NCBI GenBank assembly: GCA_947589315.1 | Contig: CANPZE010000016.1 | Location: 1-56,720 of the forward strand | DNA: 56,720 nucleotides | Source of the DNA: an uncultured Lachnospiraceae bacterium | Lineage (GTDB): Bacteria > Bacillota > Clostridia > Lachnospirales > Lachnospiraceae | Reading direction: 5' to 3' | Shown: one piece after another, positions 9,077 to 18,097 of the stretch | Layout: the number at the start of each line of letters is the position of its first letter | How positions within the stretch are numbered: the first letter of the stretch is position 1 | Notes under the pieces: generated by a model | Seen by the model: only the letters and a program-made list of their open reading frames with translations | Databases searched by the model: none | Told to the model about the DNA's origin: nothing | Program-made: the position numbers and the translations under genes

Positions 9077-9910
9077 ATGAATTCATGTACAGAACGATTG
9101 AAAAATGGTATTATCACAGAGAATCCTACCTTTGTCATGATGCTTGGTATGTGTCCTACGTTGGCGGTAACCTCCTCGGCGATCAATGGCCTGGGAATGG
9201 GATTATCGACTACGGCGGTGTTGGTCATGTCAAATCTGATGATTTCCCTGTTGCGGAAATTGATTCCTGACAAGGTACGTATTCCGGCGTTTATTGTAGT
9301 TGTAGCTTCTTTTGTTACGGTGGTCCAGCTCCTGTTGGAGGCGTACCTGCCTTCCCTGAACAGTGCGCTGGGTGTATATATTCCGTTGATCGTAGTAAAC
9401 TGTATCATTCTGGGACGGGCCGAGGCCTATGCCTCCAAGAACCCCGTGCTGCCATCCGTATTCGATGGGATTGGCATGGGACTGGGCTTTACCTTTGGCC
9501 TTACCTGTATCGGTATCTGCCGTGAGGTTTTAGGCTCTGGCGCTATTTTTGGAAAGACTTTTATTCCCGACAATTTTCATATCACATTCTTTGTGCTTGC
9601 GCCGGGAGCCTTCCTGGTACTGTCTTTCCTGACGGCTCTCCAGAATAAATTAAAAATGCCTTCTGCTACTAATGTGGGAGCGCAAGGTGATATTGCCTGC
9701 GGCGGCAATTGCGCCCAGTGTATTGGGACCAGCTGCGCAGCCAATAAGGGAATCCTGGAAGCAGAGCGGGCAGCAGAGAAGGCAGCCAAGGCCAAGGCGG
9801 CCAAAGAGGCGGCTGCGAAGGCTAAGGCGGCCAAGGAAGCCGCTAAGAAGCAGGAGGGCAAAGAAAAGTCTCAGGTGGCTGCCGCTGCAGCAAAGGAAAA
9901 GGAGGATTGA
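9077..9910 (+). CDS. rnfE: Rnf complex subunit E (RnfE) with Ala/Lys-rich tail
   Basis: Integral membrane subunit of Rnf (NqrD/RnfE family). Residues 1 to about 200 form the standard six-helix core with the GMCPTLAVT segment that helps form the intramembrane Fe-S site together with RnfA. Unusually, the protein continues for about 75 residues: a Cys-containing segment (CGGNCAQCIGTSC) and then a highly charged Ala/Lys/Glu tail built of short repeats such as KAKAAKEAA, likely a long cytoplasmic helix. Lies 12 bp after rnfG and 5 bp before rnfA. Confidence 0.95.
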   Translation: MNSCTERLKNGIITENPTFVMMLGMCPTLAVTSSAINGLGMGLSTTAVLVMSNLMISLLRKLIPDKVRIPAFIVVVASFVTVVQLLLEAYLPSLNSALGVYIPLIVVNCIILGRAEAYASKNPVLPSVFDGIGMGLGFTFGLTCIGICREVLGSGAIFGKTFIPDNFHITFFVLAPGAFLVLSFLTALQNKLKMPSATNVGAQGDIACGGNCAQCIGTSCAANKGILEAERAAEKAAKAKAAKEAAAKAKAAKEAAKKQEGKEKSQVAAAAAKEKED

Positions 9911-9915
9911 TTTAA

Positions 9916-10509
9916 GTGGGAAATTTATTTGTGATTATTATTTCATCCATGCTGGTGAGCAATGTTGTACTTAGTCAGTTCCTCGGTATCTGCCCCTTCC
10001 TGGGAGTATCCAAGAAAATTGAGACGGCGGCAGGCATGGGAGCTGCGGTAACCTTTGTTATCACTATTGCATCGGCCATTACCTATCCGATCTATTATTT
10101 TATTTTGGAACCGGCAGGGCTGGATTATCTGGAGACGATTGCATTTATCCTGATCATTGCTGCGCTGGTACAGTTTATTGAAATGGTTTTGAAAAAGTTT
10201 ATGCCTGCCCTGCATGCATCCTTAGGCGTGTATCTTCCTTTGATCACGACTAACTGTGCTGTGCTGGGGGTTGCTTTGAACAATGTAACAGATTATGCAG
10301 AAGAATCTTTTGGTTACGGTTTTGCCTGCAGCGTAGTAAGAGGTTTGTTTACAGCTATCGGCTTCCTGATCGCTATTGTGATTATGGCGAGCATCCGGGA
10401 AAGATGTGAGTATAATGATGTCCCGAAGTCATTCCAGGGGACTCCTATTGTGCTGGTGACAGCAAGCCTGATGGCGATCGCATTCTGTGGCTTTGCAGGG
10501 TTAGTGTAG
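9916..10509 (+). CDS. rnfA: Rnf complex subunit A (RnfA)
   Basis: Integral membrane subunit of Rnf, NqrE/RnfA family, 197 residues as usual, with six hydrophobic helices. The conserved LGICPFLGVS motif near residue 25 and TTNCAVLGVAL near residue 110 carry the cysteines of the intramembrane Fe-S centre shared with RnfE. Starts at GTG 9916 just after the rnfE stop, with GGAGG overlapping the rnfE end. Confidence 0.96.
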   Translation: MGNLFVIIISSMLVSNVVLSQFLGICPFLGVSKKIETAAGMGAAVTFVITIASAITYPIYYFILEPAGLDYLETIAFILIIAALVQFIEMVLKKFMPALHASLGVYLPLITTNCAVLGVALNNVTDYAEESFGYGFACSVVRGLFTAIGFLIAIVIMASIRERCEYNDVPKSFQGTPIVLVTASLMAIAFCGFAGLV

Positions 10510-10523
10510 AAAGGAGGAGACGA

Positions 10524-11330
10524 ATGGCAACGGGTATTATATATGCGACAGTTTTGGTAGGTGTTATCGGCGTACTGATCGGTCTTCTTCTGGGCTTTGC
10601 AGGAATTAAGCTGGCGGTGCCGGTGGATGAAAAAGAGATTGCAGTCCGGGAGCTGCTTCCTGGCAATAATTGCGGCGGCTGTGGTTATGCCGGATGCGAT
10701 GCCCTGGCAAAGGCTATCGCAGCGGGAGAAGCCGCTGTGAATGCCTGCCCGGTAGGCGGAGCTCCGGTAGCGGATAAGATTGGCCAGGTGATGGGCGTGG
10801 ACAGCGGTGAGGCTGTAAAGATGGCAGCTTATGTGAAATGCGCCGGAACCTGTGATAAGGCTGGTGTGAAGGCCAATTATTATGGAATTACAGATTGTAA
10901 GAGGGCAACGGCGATCCCGGGGCGGGGCGATAAGGCGTGCAGCTTTGGCTGCCTTGGCCTGGGCTCTTGTGTAGCCGCCTGCCAGTTTGATGCCATACAT
11001 ATTCAAAATGGTGTGGCAGTGGTCGACCAGGAAAAATGTGTGGCCTGTGGGAAATGTGCTTCAGAATGTCCCAACGGACTGATTGAGCTGATCCCCTATG
11101 ACAGTAAATATGCAGTATCCTGCTCCAACAGAGATAAGGGACCGAAGGTAATGGCAGTGTGCGATACCGGCTGTATTGGCTGCGGCATCTGCGCCAATCA
11201 GTGTGAATCTGATGCGATTACGGTACAGGATAATGTGGCCCATATTGACCAGAGCAAATGTACTGGCTGTGGCAAATGCGCTGCTAAGTGCCCTAAAAAA
11301 GTTATTTTGGCCCATGGGCTTTCACAGTAA
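10524..11330 (+). CDS. rnfB: Rnf complex subunit B (RnfB), ferredoxin-oxidising subunit
   Basis: Electron-entry subunit of Rnf that takes electrons from reduced ferredoxin. A single N-terminal membrane helix (about 5-28) is followed by an Fe-S domain starting CGGCGYAGC at residue 50, then ferredoxin-type cysteine sets: CSFGCLGLGSCVAAC with CVACGKCASEC, and CIGCGICANQC with CTGCGKCAAKC. That allows about five [4Fe-4S] clusters. At 268 residues it lacks the longer extra ferredoxin tails found in some acetogens. Last gene of the operon, followed by a strong terminator. Confidence 0.96.
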   Translation: MATGIIYATVLVGVIGVLIGLLLGFAGIKLAVPVDEKEIAVRELLPGNNCGGCGYAGCDALAKAIAAGEAAVNACPVGGAPVADKIGQVMGVDSGEAVKMAAYVKCAGTCDKAGVKANYYGITDCKRATAIPGRGDKACSFGCLGLGSCVAACQFDAIHIQNGVAVVDQEKCVACGKCASECPNGLIELIPYDSKYAVSCSNRDKGPKVMAVCDTGCIGCGICANQCESDAITVQDNVAHIDQSKCTGCGKCAAKCPKKVILAHGLSQ

Positions 11331-11360
11331 GTGTGGAATTGTGGGAACGCTAGAGAGAGA

Positions 11361-11399
11361 AAGGCAATGGGAAGATTTTGCATCTTCCCATTGCCTTTT
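11361..11399. terminator. Bidirectional Rho-independent terminator (rnf operon / S1 gene)
   Basis: A perfect 16-bp stem (AAGGCAATGGGAAGAT and its complement) with a 5-nt loop. T-rich tails follow on both strands, so it can end both the rnf transcript and the convergent S1 gene. Confidence 0.9.
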
Positions 11400-11426
11400 A
11401 TGGGGTAAAAAATTGCCCAATGCTTT

Positions 11427-12356
11427 TTATAGTTTGATCCCCTGTAGAAGCTTAGCGAAGGGGCTTTCATCTTCAGAGCCGGACCCCTTTTCTCCGTCAA
11501 CGGCATATTCCTGGGGGATATCATAGGCTTCCTCTTCTTCCGGCTCATCTTCCTTCAATGCCTTAATGCTAAGAGAAATACGGTCCCCTTCGATCTTTAT
11601 GATTTTAGCAGTGGCCTTTTCCTTTAGTTTGACCACTTCTTTTGGAGATTTAAGAAATTTATTGGTGATCTGGGAAATATGGCACAGGCCTGTCAGTCCG
11701 TCTCCGATATCAATAAAAATTCCGTAGGATTCTATCCGTTCAATGGTACCGCTGACAATATCCCCTTCCCGGAGACGGCCGATCTGTTGTGTGCGTTCTG
11801 CCACTGCCCGTTCCCTGGCGATCATCTTGGAGGAGAGGACCAGACGCTTTTCCCTGGCGTCCACGGTGATGATCACGGCTTCAACAGTCATGCCTACATA
11901 GCTCTGTGTATCTTCCACATATTCCAGCGCCAGCTGGGAGGCGGGAATAAACGCGCGGATCCCCTTGACATAGCCTACTGCTCCAGAGGGGACGGCTTCC
12001 TGGATCTTCACCTGGAATACCGTTCCATCCTGGTAATCTTCCTTTAATTCGTCCCAGACCAGAATATTATTCGCTTCCCGCAGGGACAGGATTACATTGC
12101 CGCTGCCGCTCTCCGGATCGATAACCATAACCTTTAGAACGTCTCCGATAGAAACATCGTTTTTAATGGAGAAGGAAGGATCTTCACTGCACTCCTCCAG
12201 TGGAATGACGCCTTCTGTATAGTAATTCAGGTCAACCGTGATTTCTGTATCTGCAATACCGATCACTGTCGCCTCTATGATATCTCCTTCCTTCAATACC
12301 TGGAATGAACGGTCTAACTCCTGTTCATAATCTTTCATTGTCTTTTTTTCTTCCAT
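11427..12356 (-). CDS. S1 RNA-binding domain protein (ribosomal protein S1-like)
   Basis: A 309-residue cytoplasmic protein with three S1/OB-fold RNA-binding domains, approximately residues 17-85, 103-172 and 188-260, and an acidic C-terminal tail. The third domain is the most canonical (GTIERIESYGIFIDIGDGLTG-type pattern). It probably binds mRNA on or near the ribosome; Clostridia often annotate such short forms as RpsA. The start is the ATG complementary to 12354-12356, preceded by GGAG with 7-bp spacing; the open frame runs further upstream but that part has no protein-like features. Confidence 0.88.
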   Translation of the reverse strand: MEEKKTMKDYEQELDRSFQVLKEGDIIEATVIGIADTEITVDLNYYTEGVIPLEECSEDPSFSIKNDVSIGDVLKVMVIDPESGSGNVILSLREANNILVWDELKEDYQDGTVFQVKIQEAVPSGAVGYVKGIRAFIPASQLALEYVEDTQSYVGMTVEAVIITVDAREKRLVLSSKMIARERAVAERTQQIGRLREGDIVSGTIERIESYGIFIDIGDGLTGLCHISQITNKFLKSPKEVVKLKEKATAKIIKIEGDRISLSIKALKEDEPEEEEAYDIPQEYAVDGEKGSGSEDESPFAKLLQGIKL

Positions 12357-12390
12357 ATTGATTCTCCATTCCTGCACGAATGTGCATGTA

Positions 12391-12418
12391 ATTATAATTG
12401 AAGCATATTTCATTCTAA
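12391..12418 (-). promoter_or_regulatory. Possible promoter of the S1 gene
   Basis: On the minus strand TATAAT (12391-12396) is preceded, after 16 bp, by TTAGAA, a weak -35. The -10 is good; the overall call is tentative. Confidence 0.3.
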
Positions 12419-12451
12419 CACAATTTATTTGAGTAATCCATAACAACATAT

Positions 12452-12483
12452 ATGTAAACCAATTTATAAAATAGGTTGACAAT
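12452..12483. promoter_or_regulatory. BirA-type operator candidate upstream of bioY
   Basis: ATGTAAACC and GGTTGACAAT form an inverted repeat separated by 13 bp and overlapping the bioY -35. The half-sites resemble the known BirA box (TTGTAAACC / GGTTTACAA). The spacer is slightly shorter than in described boxes. Implies repression of biotin uptake by BirA-biotinyl-AMP. Confidence 0.55.
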
Positions 12484-12504
12484 TGATGTGGGAGAAAGTA
12501 CAAT
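12476..12504 (+). promoter_or_regulatory. Sigma-A promoter of bioY
   Basis: TTGACA, 17-bp spacer, TACAAT: near-perfect consensus, about 40 bp upstream of the bioY start. Confidence 0.78.
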
Positions 12505-12545
12505 AGCAGGGAACATAAAATGAAGAAGAAAGGCGGGATTAGGAA

Positions 12546-13157
12546 ATGGCTGGAAAAGAAAAGAGTGGGGCAATGGACAGGCATAAGGAGGCAATGCCGG
12601 TAAGGACATTGGCGATGATCGCCATGATGGCTGCGGTACTCTGTATTTTAGGACCCTTGTCCATCCCCATCGGAATTGTACCGATTTCCCTTACTAATTT
12701 TGGGATCTATCTGACGGTATATTTGCTGGGATGGAAAAAGGGGACTGTCAGCTATTTGATCTATCTGATGCTGGGCATTGCAGGCCTTCCTGTATTTTCC
12801 GGGTTTTCCGGGGGGATTGGCAAGGTTCTGGGGCCAACGGGGGGATACCTCGTGGGATTTCTGTTTATGCCTTTGATTGCAGGCCTGGTTATCCAGAGAT
12901 ACGGACAGAAGAAAGTATCCCATTATGTATTATGTTTTCTGGGTATGGCAGCCGGCATGGCGGTGTGCGATGCCTTCGGGACAATATGGTTTGTCCAGGT
13001 GTTTGCAGGTTCTGATACGCCATATACTTATTCAGCGGCCCTGGCTGCCTGTGTATGGCCCTTCATTCCCGGCGACCTGGCAAAAGCGGCGGCAGTTGCG
13101 GTCATAGGCCCGCAGCTTCGCGGGAGCTTAGTCCGGAATGGACTGCTTTCTGATTAA
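12546..13157 (+). CDS. bioY: Biotin transporter BioY (ECF S-component)
   Basis: Substrate-binding membrane subunit for biotin uptake, working alone or with the ECF energy-coupling module (not in this window). The 203-residue protein has about six membrane helices; the GPLSIPIGIVPIS stretch near the N-terminus and the GIAGLPVFSG and GPTGGYLVGF motifs are characteristic of BioY. No biotin biosynthesis genes lie nearby, and with the BirA-like operator upstream the organism may depend on import. An ATG further inside (about 12574) is a possible alternative start. Confidence 0.93.
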   Translation: MAGKEKSGAMDRHKEAMPVRTLAMIAMMAAVLCILGPLSIPIGIVPISLTNFGIYLTVYLLGWKKGTVSYLIYLMLGIAGLPVFSGFSGGIGKVLGPTGGYLVGFLFMPLIAGLVIQRYGQKKVSHYVLCFLGMAAGMAVCDAFGTIWFVQVFAGSDTPYTYSAALAACVWPFIPGDLAKAAAVAVIGPQLRGSLVRNGLLSD

Positions 13158-13214
13158 AAAAGCCTTACAGCGTTCCTTTCATGATCTATCAACAGAAATT
13201 GTCTTAGTATGTAT

Positions 13215-14246
13215 TTATTTTATGACAGAGACAAGGCACTGCTCCCTGGCGCCGTCTTCTGATACTGTAATAGTGGTTTTGCCAGGAGATCTGGCTGTGA
13301 TATTACCAGATAGATCCACACTGGCCACAGAGGGCTTGCTGGACCGTACAGAAGGAGTGTTGCCGCTGGACACCTGTATGCCAAGAGCATAGCGTTCTCC
13401 TGCCTTCAGAGTAAGATGTTCGGCATTAAGCTTGATCACAGGTGGCTGGACTACGATCTTGCAAGTCTTTGTAACGCCGTCCACCGATGCAGTGATATAG
13501 GCGGTGCCGTGTTTTCTGGCAGTGATCAATCCCTTGTCGTCTACATAGGCCACGCCTGCGCTGCTGGATTTCCAGACAGGCTCCATCCCGGAGGAGACGG
13601 TAGCCAGAAGCTGCAGGCTCTGGCAGCGGTATAGCCGGGCCGAGGTTTTATTCAGCCGGATGGCAGGTTTCTTTACTTTTACCCTGCACTGGACCTTTGT
13701 ATCATCGGCCTTCACCGTGATCACAGCATTCCCTGGTTTGCAGCCGGTCACAACCCCGTTATCGTCTACTATGGCGATGCTTTTCCGGCTGCTGGAATAG
13801 GCTGGCGTGGAATGGTTGGACGTGATGGCTTTCAGGGAGGCGCTTTCTCCATTTTCTATAGAGATATTTTTAGAAGCCAGGATAATCTGTGTTTTGTCTA
13901 CCTTTACCCGGCAGGCCGTTTGAAAAGAGCCTGTTTTCACTGTGATATTACAGCTGCCTCCTTTGTGGGCCGTGACGCTGCCAAGTGAGGTGACCGAGGC
14001 TACCCGGGAATTGGAACTCTGGAACCGGGGAAGCGAACCATCGGAGGTAAAGGCCAGGAGGCGGAAAGAATCTCCGATCTTGAGCTGCGCGCTGTATCTG
14101 GAGAGAACCACAAAGGAACCGGATGCAGCCTGGGCCGGCTGCGGGATAGCCGCACATAGGATCAACAGTATCGTAAGTATGGTAAAGCTTCTTGTGAAAA
14201 AATTAGAAAATCTGCCTGTATGCAAAGGCGTATTGAGATATTTCAT
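13215..14246 (-). CDS. Secreted protein of four Big_2 (bacterial Ig-like) domains
   Basis: A 343-residue exported protein: signal peptide to about residue 40 (cleavage near AQAAS), then four Big_2 domains at roughly 45-115, 117-188, 192-265 and 268-343, each ending in the typical G-x-A/T-x-I-T-V pattern. There is no catalytic domain, no LPXTG sorting signal and no cysteine lipobox, so how it is held at the surface is unknown. The start follows AGGAGGG. Convergent with bioY with 57 bp between them and no obvious terminator. Confidence 0.85.
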   Translation of the reverse strand: MKYLNTPLHTGRFSNFFTRSFTILTILLILCAAIPQPAQAASGSFVVLSRYSAQLKIGDSFRLLAFTSDGSLPRFQSSNSRVASVTSLGSVTAHKGGSCNITVKTGSFQTACRVKVDKTQIILASKNISIENGESASLKAITSNHSTPAYSSSRKSIAIVDDNGVVTGCKPGNAVITVKADDTKVQCRVKVKKPAIRLNKTSARLYRCQSLQLLATVSSGMEPVWKSSSAGVAYVDDKGLITARKHGTAYITASVDGVTKTCKIVVQPPVIKLNAEHLTLKAGERYALGIQVSSGNTPSVRSSKPSVASVDLSGNITARSPGKTTITVSEDGAREQCLVSVIK

Positions 14247-14300
14247 AGAATTCCCTCCTATCCAAACAATGGATCAGAAGGAACGCTGTAAGGTATGATT

Positions 14301-14329
14301 ACTTTAACAGCTGTGAGGGGAAAGGTCAA
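14301..14329 (-). promoter_or_regulatory. Putative sigma-A promoter of the Big_2 protein gene
   Basis: On the minus strand TTGACC (14324-14329), 17-bp spacer, TAAAGT (14301-14306), about 55 bp upstream of the start. Confidence 0.5.
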
Positions 14330-14385
14330 TGCCGGATCGGGAAAAAAATCAAAATCAGAAAAATGTATAATTTGAGAGAGGAAAT

Positions 14386-14414
14386 TTGTGCAGGTTGTAT
14401 TTTTGTGGTATGAT
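14386..14414 (+). promoter_or_regulatory. Putative sigma-A promoter of icd
   Basis: TTGTGC, 17-bp spacer, TATGAT with a TGG extension in front of the -10 (extended -10 type), about 42 bp before the icd start. Confidence 0.5.
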
Positions 14415-14455
14415 AGTCCCTGGAATTGATGAGAATAAAGAAGGAGGACATAAAT

Positions 14456-15658
14456 ATGGCAAAAATCGAGATGAAAACACCTCTGGTTGAGATGGATGGG
14501 GATGAAATGACCCGTATTCTGTGGAAAATGATCAAGGAAGAGCTGTTACTTCCGTTTATTGACCTGAAGACAGAGTATTATGATCTGGGCCTGGAGTACC
14601 GGAATGAGACAAATGACCAGGTTACGATTGATTCAGCAGAGGCTACCAAAAAGTATGGTGTGGCAGTAAAGTGCGCTACGATCACTCCCAATGCTGCCAG
14701 GATGAAGGAATATGACCTGAAGGAAATGTGGAAATCTCCTAATGGGACGATCCGCGCCGCTCTGGATGGGACTGTGTTCCGCGCGCCGATCCAGGTCAAG
14801 GGAATAGACCCCTGTGTTAAAAATTGGGAAAAGCCTATTACATTGGCGAGACATGCTTATGGCGATGTATATAAGAATACAGAGATTAAGGTGCCGGGCG
14901 CCGGCAAGGCTGAGCTGGTATTTACCAGAGCCGATGGCCAGGAGATCCGTACTACGATCCACGAATTTGACGGACCGGGGATCATTCAGGGCATCCACAA
15001 TACAGATAAGTCTATTGCCAGCTTTGCCCATGCCTGCTTTAAATATGCTTTGGATACCAAGCAGGATCTGTGGTTTGCCACGAAGGATACGATCTCCAAG
15101 ATCTATGACCATAATTTCAAAGATATTTTCCAGGAGATTTACGATACCCAGTATAAGGAGCAGTTTGAAGCAGCGGGACTGGAATATTTCTATACCCTGA
15201 TCGATGATGCGGTAGCCCGGGTCATGAAAGCAAAGGGAGGCTTTATCTGGGCCTGCAAGAACTACGATGGGGATGTTATGAGCGATATGGTATCTTCTGC
15301 CTGTGGTTCTCTGGCAATGATGACCTCGGTGCTGGTATCCCCCAGCGGGGTTTATGAATATGAGGCCGCCCATGGCACAGTGCAGAGACATTATTACAAA
15401 CATCTGAAAGGCGAGGAGACGTCTACCAATTCTGTGGCAACGATTTTCGCCTGGACAGGGGCATTGCGCAAGAGAGGCGAGCTGGACGGGCTTCCTGAGC
15501 TGACGGCTTTTGCGGATAAGCTGGAGAAAGCCACACTCCACACGATTGAAAGCGGCAGGATGACTAAGGATTTGGCGTTGATCACCAGCATGAAGGATGT
15601 CACTGTGCTGAACAGCCAGGATTTTATTAAGGCGATCCGCAGTGAGCTGGAGAAGTAG
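14456..15658 (+). CDS. icd: NADP-dependent isocitrate dehydrogenase (type II, eukaryote-like)
   Basis: Converts isocitrate and NADP+ to 2-oxoglutarate, CO2 and NADPH in the cytoplasm. The 400-residue length, the [19 protein letters not shown] phosphorylation-loop/substrate motif near residue 95, and the [13 protein letters not shown] and AAHGTVQRH motifs place it with the homodimeric type II enzymes rather than E. coli Icd. ATG 14456 is chosen over upstream TTG 14426 because AGGAGG is spaced 8 bp before it. In a fermenting anaerobe its job is most likely glutamate precursor supply. Followed after 29 bp by a DUF951 gene, likely co-transcribed. Confidence 0.95.
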   Translation: MAKIEMKTPLVEMDGDEMTRILWKMIKEELLLPFIDLKTEYYDLGLEYRNETNDQVTIDSAEATKKYGVAVKCATITPNAARMKEYDLKEMWKSPNGTIRAALDGTVFRAPIQVKGIDPCVKNWEKPITLARHAYGDVYKNTEIKVPGAGKAELVFTRADGQEIRTTIHEFDGPGIIQGIHNTDKSIASFAHACFKYALDTKQDLWFATKDTISKIYDHNFKDIFQEIYDTQYKEQFEAAGLEYFYTLIDDAVARVMKAKGGFIWACKNYDGDVMSDMVSSACGSLAMMTSVLVSPSGVYEYEAAHGTVQRHYYKHLKGEETSTNSVATIFAWTGALRKRGELDGLPELTAFADKLEKATLHTIESGRMTKDLALITSMKDVTVLNSQDFIKAIRSELEK

Positions 15659-15687
15659 GAATCGAGAAGGAAAGGGAGGCATGGTAA

Positions 15688-15879
15688 ATGGATCTGCAGG
15701 TGGGGGATGAGATTAAAATGAAGAAGAAGCATCCCTGTGGGGAGAACCGATGGCGGCTGCTTCGGGTGGGAATGGATATCCGGATGGAGTGTATGGGCTG
15801 CGGCCACCAGGTTATGCTGCCCCGCAAGCAGGTAGAAAAAGGATTTCGCGGAAAGCTTGAGGAATCGGCAACGAAGTAA
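15688..15879 (+). CDS. DUF951 family small protein
   Basis: A 63-residue protein with the DUF951 pattern: an N-terminal KMKKKHPCG, then [18 protein letters not shown]. The three cysteines (CG and CxxC) and a basic, beta-rich character suggest a small zinc-ribbon or nucleic-acid-binding fold; the family (Bacillus YyzM-like) has no proven function. Start follows AGGGAGG. Lies between icd and panB on the same strand. Confidence 0.88.
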   Translation: MDLQVGDEIKMKKKHPCGENRWRLLRVGMDIRMECMGCGHQVMLPRKQVEKGFRGKLEESATK

Positions 15880-15944
15880 ACACTTTAGACATAGTATTTA
15901 AGGAATCTGACTGGAGAACAGCAGATATCCGGAAAGGAAGCATT

Positions 15945-16772
15945 ATGAAAAATACAGTCAACAGTTTTCGGGAGGCCAGGGAACAGGGAAAGCGTCTGGC
16001 AATGCTGACAGCCTATGATTATTCTACTGCCAAGCTGGAGGATGAAGCTGGCATCAACGGAATTTTGGTAGGAGATTCTCTGGGCAATGTAGTATTAGGC
16101 TATGAGGATACGATTTCTGTCACAATGGAGGATATGATCCACCACGCCGCCGCTGTAGCGCGGGGAGCTAAGGATGCCCTCGTAGTAGCGGATATGCCTT
16201 TTATGTCCTATCAGGCTTCGGTCTATGACGCCGTAGTCAATGCGGGAAGGCTGATGAAGGAAGGAAGGGCGAATGCGGTGAAGCTGGAGGGAGGAGTAGA
16301 AGTCGGCCCCCAGATCAAAGCGATCACAGCAGCGGGGATCCCTGTGATGGGGCATATCGGCCTTACCCCCCAATCCATCAACGCTTTTGGGGGATTTAAG
16401 GTGCAGGGAAAGAGCGAGGCAGCTGCCCGGAAGCTTCTGGAGGATGCCCAGGCAGTCGAAGAGGCCGGAGCATTTGCAGTAGTATTGGAATGCGTTCCAG
16501 AGAAGCTGGCCCAGATGGTTACTTCTAAATCCGGGATCCCTACGATCGGGATCGGGGCCGGGGCAGGCTGTGATGGCCAGATCCTGGTATATCAGGATAT
16601 GCTGGGAATGTTTTCAGACTATACCCCCAAATTTGTTAAGCGGTTCGCACAGGTGGGGGACACCATGCGCAGGGCTTTCCAGGATTATATCCTGGAGGTA
16701 CAGGAGGGAAGTTACCCGTCCAGGGAACATACCTTCCAGATGGCCGATGAAGTTCTGGAAAAGCTATATTGA
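15945..16772 (+). CDS. panB: 3-methyl-2-oxobutanoate hydroxymethyltransferase (ketopantoate hydroxymethyltransferase)
   Basis: First step of pantothenate synthesis: transfers a one-carbon unit from 5,10-methylene-THF to 2-oxoisovalerate, giving ketopantoate. The 275 residues match the family, with [18 protein letters not shown] (metal-ligand Asp), MPFMSY, KLEGG (metal-ligand Glu) and GHIGLTPQ motifs. Start ATG follows GGAAAGGA. Opens the panB-panC-panD-coaBC gene series; panC begins 17 bp after its stop. Confidence 0.96.
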   Translation: MKNTVNSFREAREQGKRLAMLTAYDYSTAKLEDEAGINGILVGDSLGNVVLGYEDTISVTMEDMIHHAAAVARGAKDALVVADMPFMSYQASVYDAVVNAGRLMKEGRANAVKLEGGVEVGPQIKAITAAGIPVMGHIGLTPQSINAFGGFKVQGKSEAAARKLLEDAQAVEEAGAFAVVLECVPEKLAQMVTSKSGIPTIGIGAGAGCDGQILVYQDMLGMFSDYTPKFVKRFAQVGDTMRRAFQDYILEVQEGSYPSREHTFQMADEVLEKLY

Positions 16773-16789
16773 TTATGAGGTGATAGTTG

Positions 16790-17635
16790 ATGAAAATAGT
16801 AAATACAATTCAGGAAGTAAGAGATCAGGTAAAGGAGTGGAGAAGGCAGGGCTTGTCCGTTGGCCTGGTCCCTACTATGGGATATCTCCATGAAGGGCAT
16901 AAGAGTCTGATCGACCGGGCGGTAGAACAAAATGACCGGGTAGTAGTCAGCGTATTTGTGAATCCTATGCAGTTTGGCCCGGGAGAGGATCTGGAAAGCT
17001 ATCCTCGGGATATGGACCGGGATGCTGCCCTCTGCGAAAAGGCGGGCGCCCATCTGATCTTCCATCCCGAGCCTTCCGAGATGTACCAGAAAGATTTTTC
17101 TTCTTATGTAGATATGAATACGCTGACTGGGGGACTTTGCGGCAAGAGCCGCCCCGTTCATTTTCGGGGAGTATGTACGGTGGTATCCAAGCTGTTCCAT
17201 ATCGTGACGCCGGACCGGGCTTATTTTGGGCAGAAGGACGCCCAGCAGCTGGCAGTGATCTCCCACATGGTCTCCGACCTGAATTTTGGGATTGAGATCG
17301 TAGGCTGTCCTATTGTCCGCGAGGAAGATGGCCTGGCCAAAAGTTCCCGCAATACCTATCTGAATCCGGAAGAGAGGAAGGCAGCTACAGTGCTGAACCG
17401 TTCCCTGGAGGAGGCTCAGGAATTATTCCTGGCTGGGGAGAGCCGGGCAGAGGTATTGAAGGAGAGGATCTGTCAGATATTGGAAGCAGAGCCTCTGGCC
17501 CGGATAGACTATGTAGAGCTGGTGGACTGGCAAAGCCTGGAACCGGTGGAGGAGATCAACGGCTGCGTCCTGATGGCTATTGCAGTCTTTATCGGGAAGA
17601 CCCGTCTGATCGATAACCGGATCATAGAGAAATGA
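16790..17635 (+). CDS. panC: Pantothenate synthetase (pantoate--beta-alanine ligase)
   Basis: ATP-dependent condensation of pantoate with beta-alanine to pantothenate. A 281-residue member of the nucleotidyltransferase superfamily: HIGH-like motif [10 protein letters not shown] at about 30-40, [12 protein letters not shown], the FGQKDAQQ segment, and the KMSKS-like GLAKSSRN at about 180. ATG 16790 is preferred to the adjacent TTG 16787. Directly between panB and panD. Confidence 0.96.
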   Translation: MKIVNTIQEVRDQVKEWRRQGLSVGLVPTMGYLHEGHKSLIDRAVEQNDRVVVSVFVNPMQFGPGEDLESYPRDMDRDAALCEKAGAHLIFHPEPSEMYQKDFSSYVDMNTLTGGLCGKSRPVHFRGVCTVVSKLFHIVTPDRAYFGQKDAQQLAVISHMVSDLNFGIEIVGCPIVREEDGLAKSSRNTYLNPEERKAATVLNRSLEEAQELFLAGESRAEVLKERICQILEAEPLARIDYVELVDWQSLEPVEEINGCVLMAIAVFIGKTRLIDNRIIEK

Positions 17636-17642
17636 GGTGCCT

Positions 17643-18026
17643 ATGAATATTACAATGTTAAAGGGGAAAATCCATCGGGCAGTGGTGCGGCAGGCAGCGC
17701 TGAATTATGTGGGCAGCATTACCATTGATCCAGAGCTGATGGACAGCGCAGGGATTTTGGAATATGAAATGGTCCAGGTGGTAGATGTGGAAAACGGGAA
17801 CCGGTTTGAGACGTATACGATAGCCGGGGAGCCGGGCAGCGGTATGGTCTGTTTAAACGGCGCAGCAGCCAGGCAGGTCCAGATAGGGGATCATGTGATC
17901 ATTATGTCTTATTGCCAGATGACGCCGGAGGAGGCAAAGGAACATAAGCCGTATGTGGTGTTTGTGGACGAGAAGAACCGGATCAGTAAAGTATCCCGCT
18001 ATGAAAAGCATGGACAGCTGTCCTGA
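17643..18026 (+). CDS. panD: Aspartate 1-decarboxylase (pyruvoyl enzyme)
   Basis: Makes beta-alanine from L-aspartate, supplying PanC. A 127-residue proenzyme; the self-cleavage site is the Gly-Ser pair in NYVGSITID (about residues 24-25), where the serine becomes the pyruvoyl cofactor. The [13 protein letters not shown] and [11 protein letters not shown] motifs are typical. ATG 17643 has GAGG 5 bp upstream; GTG 17637 is an alternative. The gene starts only 7 bp after the panC stop. Confidence 0.95.
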   Translation: MNITMLKGKIHRAVVRQAALNYVGSITIDPELMDSAGILEYEMVQVVDVENGNRFETYTIAGEPGSGMVCLNGAAARQVQIGDHVIIMSYCQMTPEEAKEHKPYVVFVDEKNRISKVSRYEKHGQLS

Positions 18027-18097
18027 TAAAGCGGCAGATACGTTTTCGGAAAATGCCAGGGGACAGGCATGCCCAGGGCAGTGGAATGGAGGTTGTT

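Noticed and set aside
14633-15682. 349-codon minus-strand frame opposite icd
   Set aside because: Long only because icd lacks certain codons; no ribosome site and no protein-like domains.
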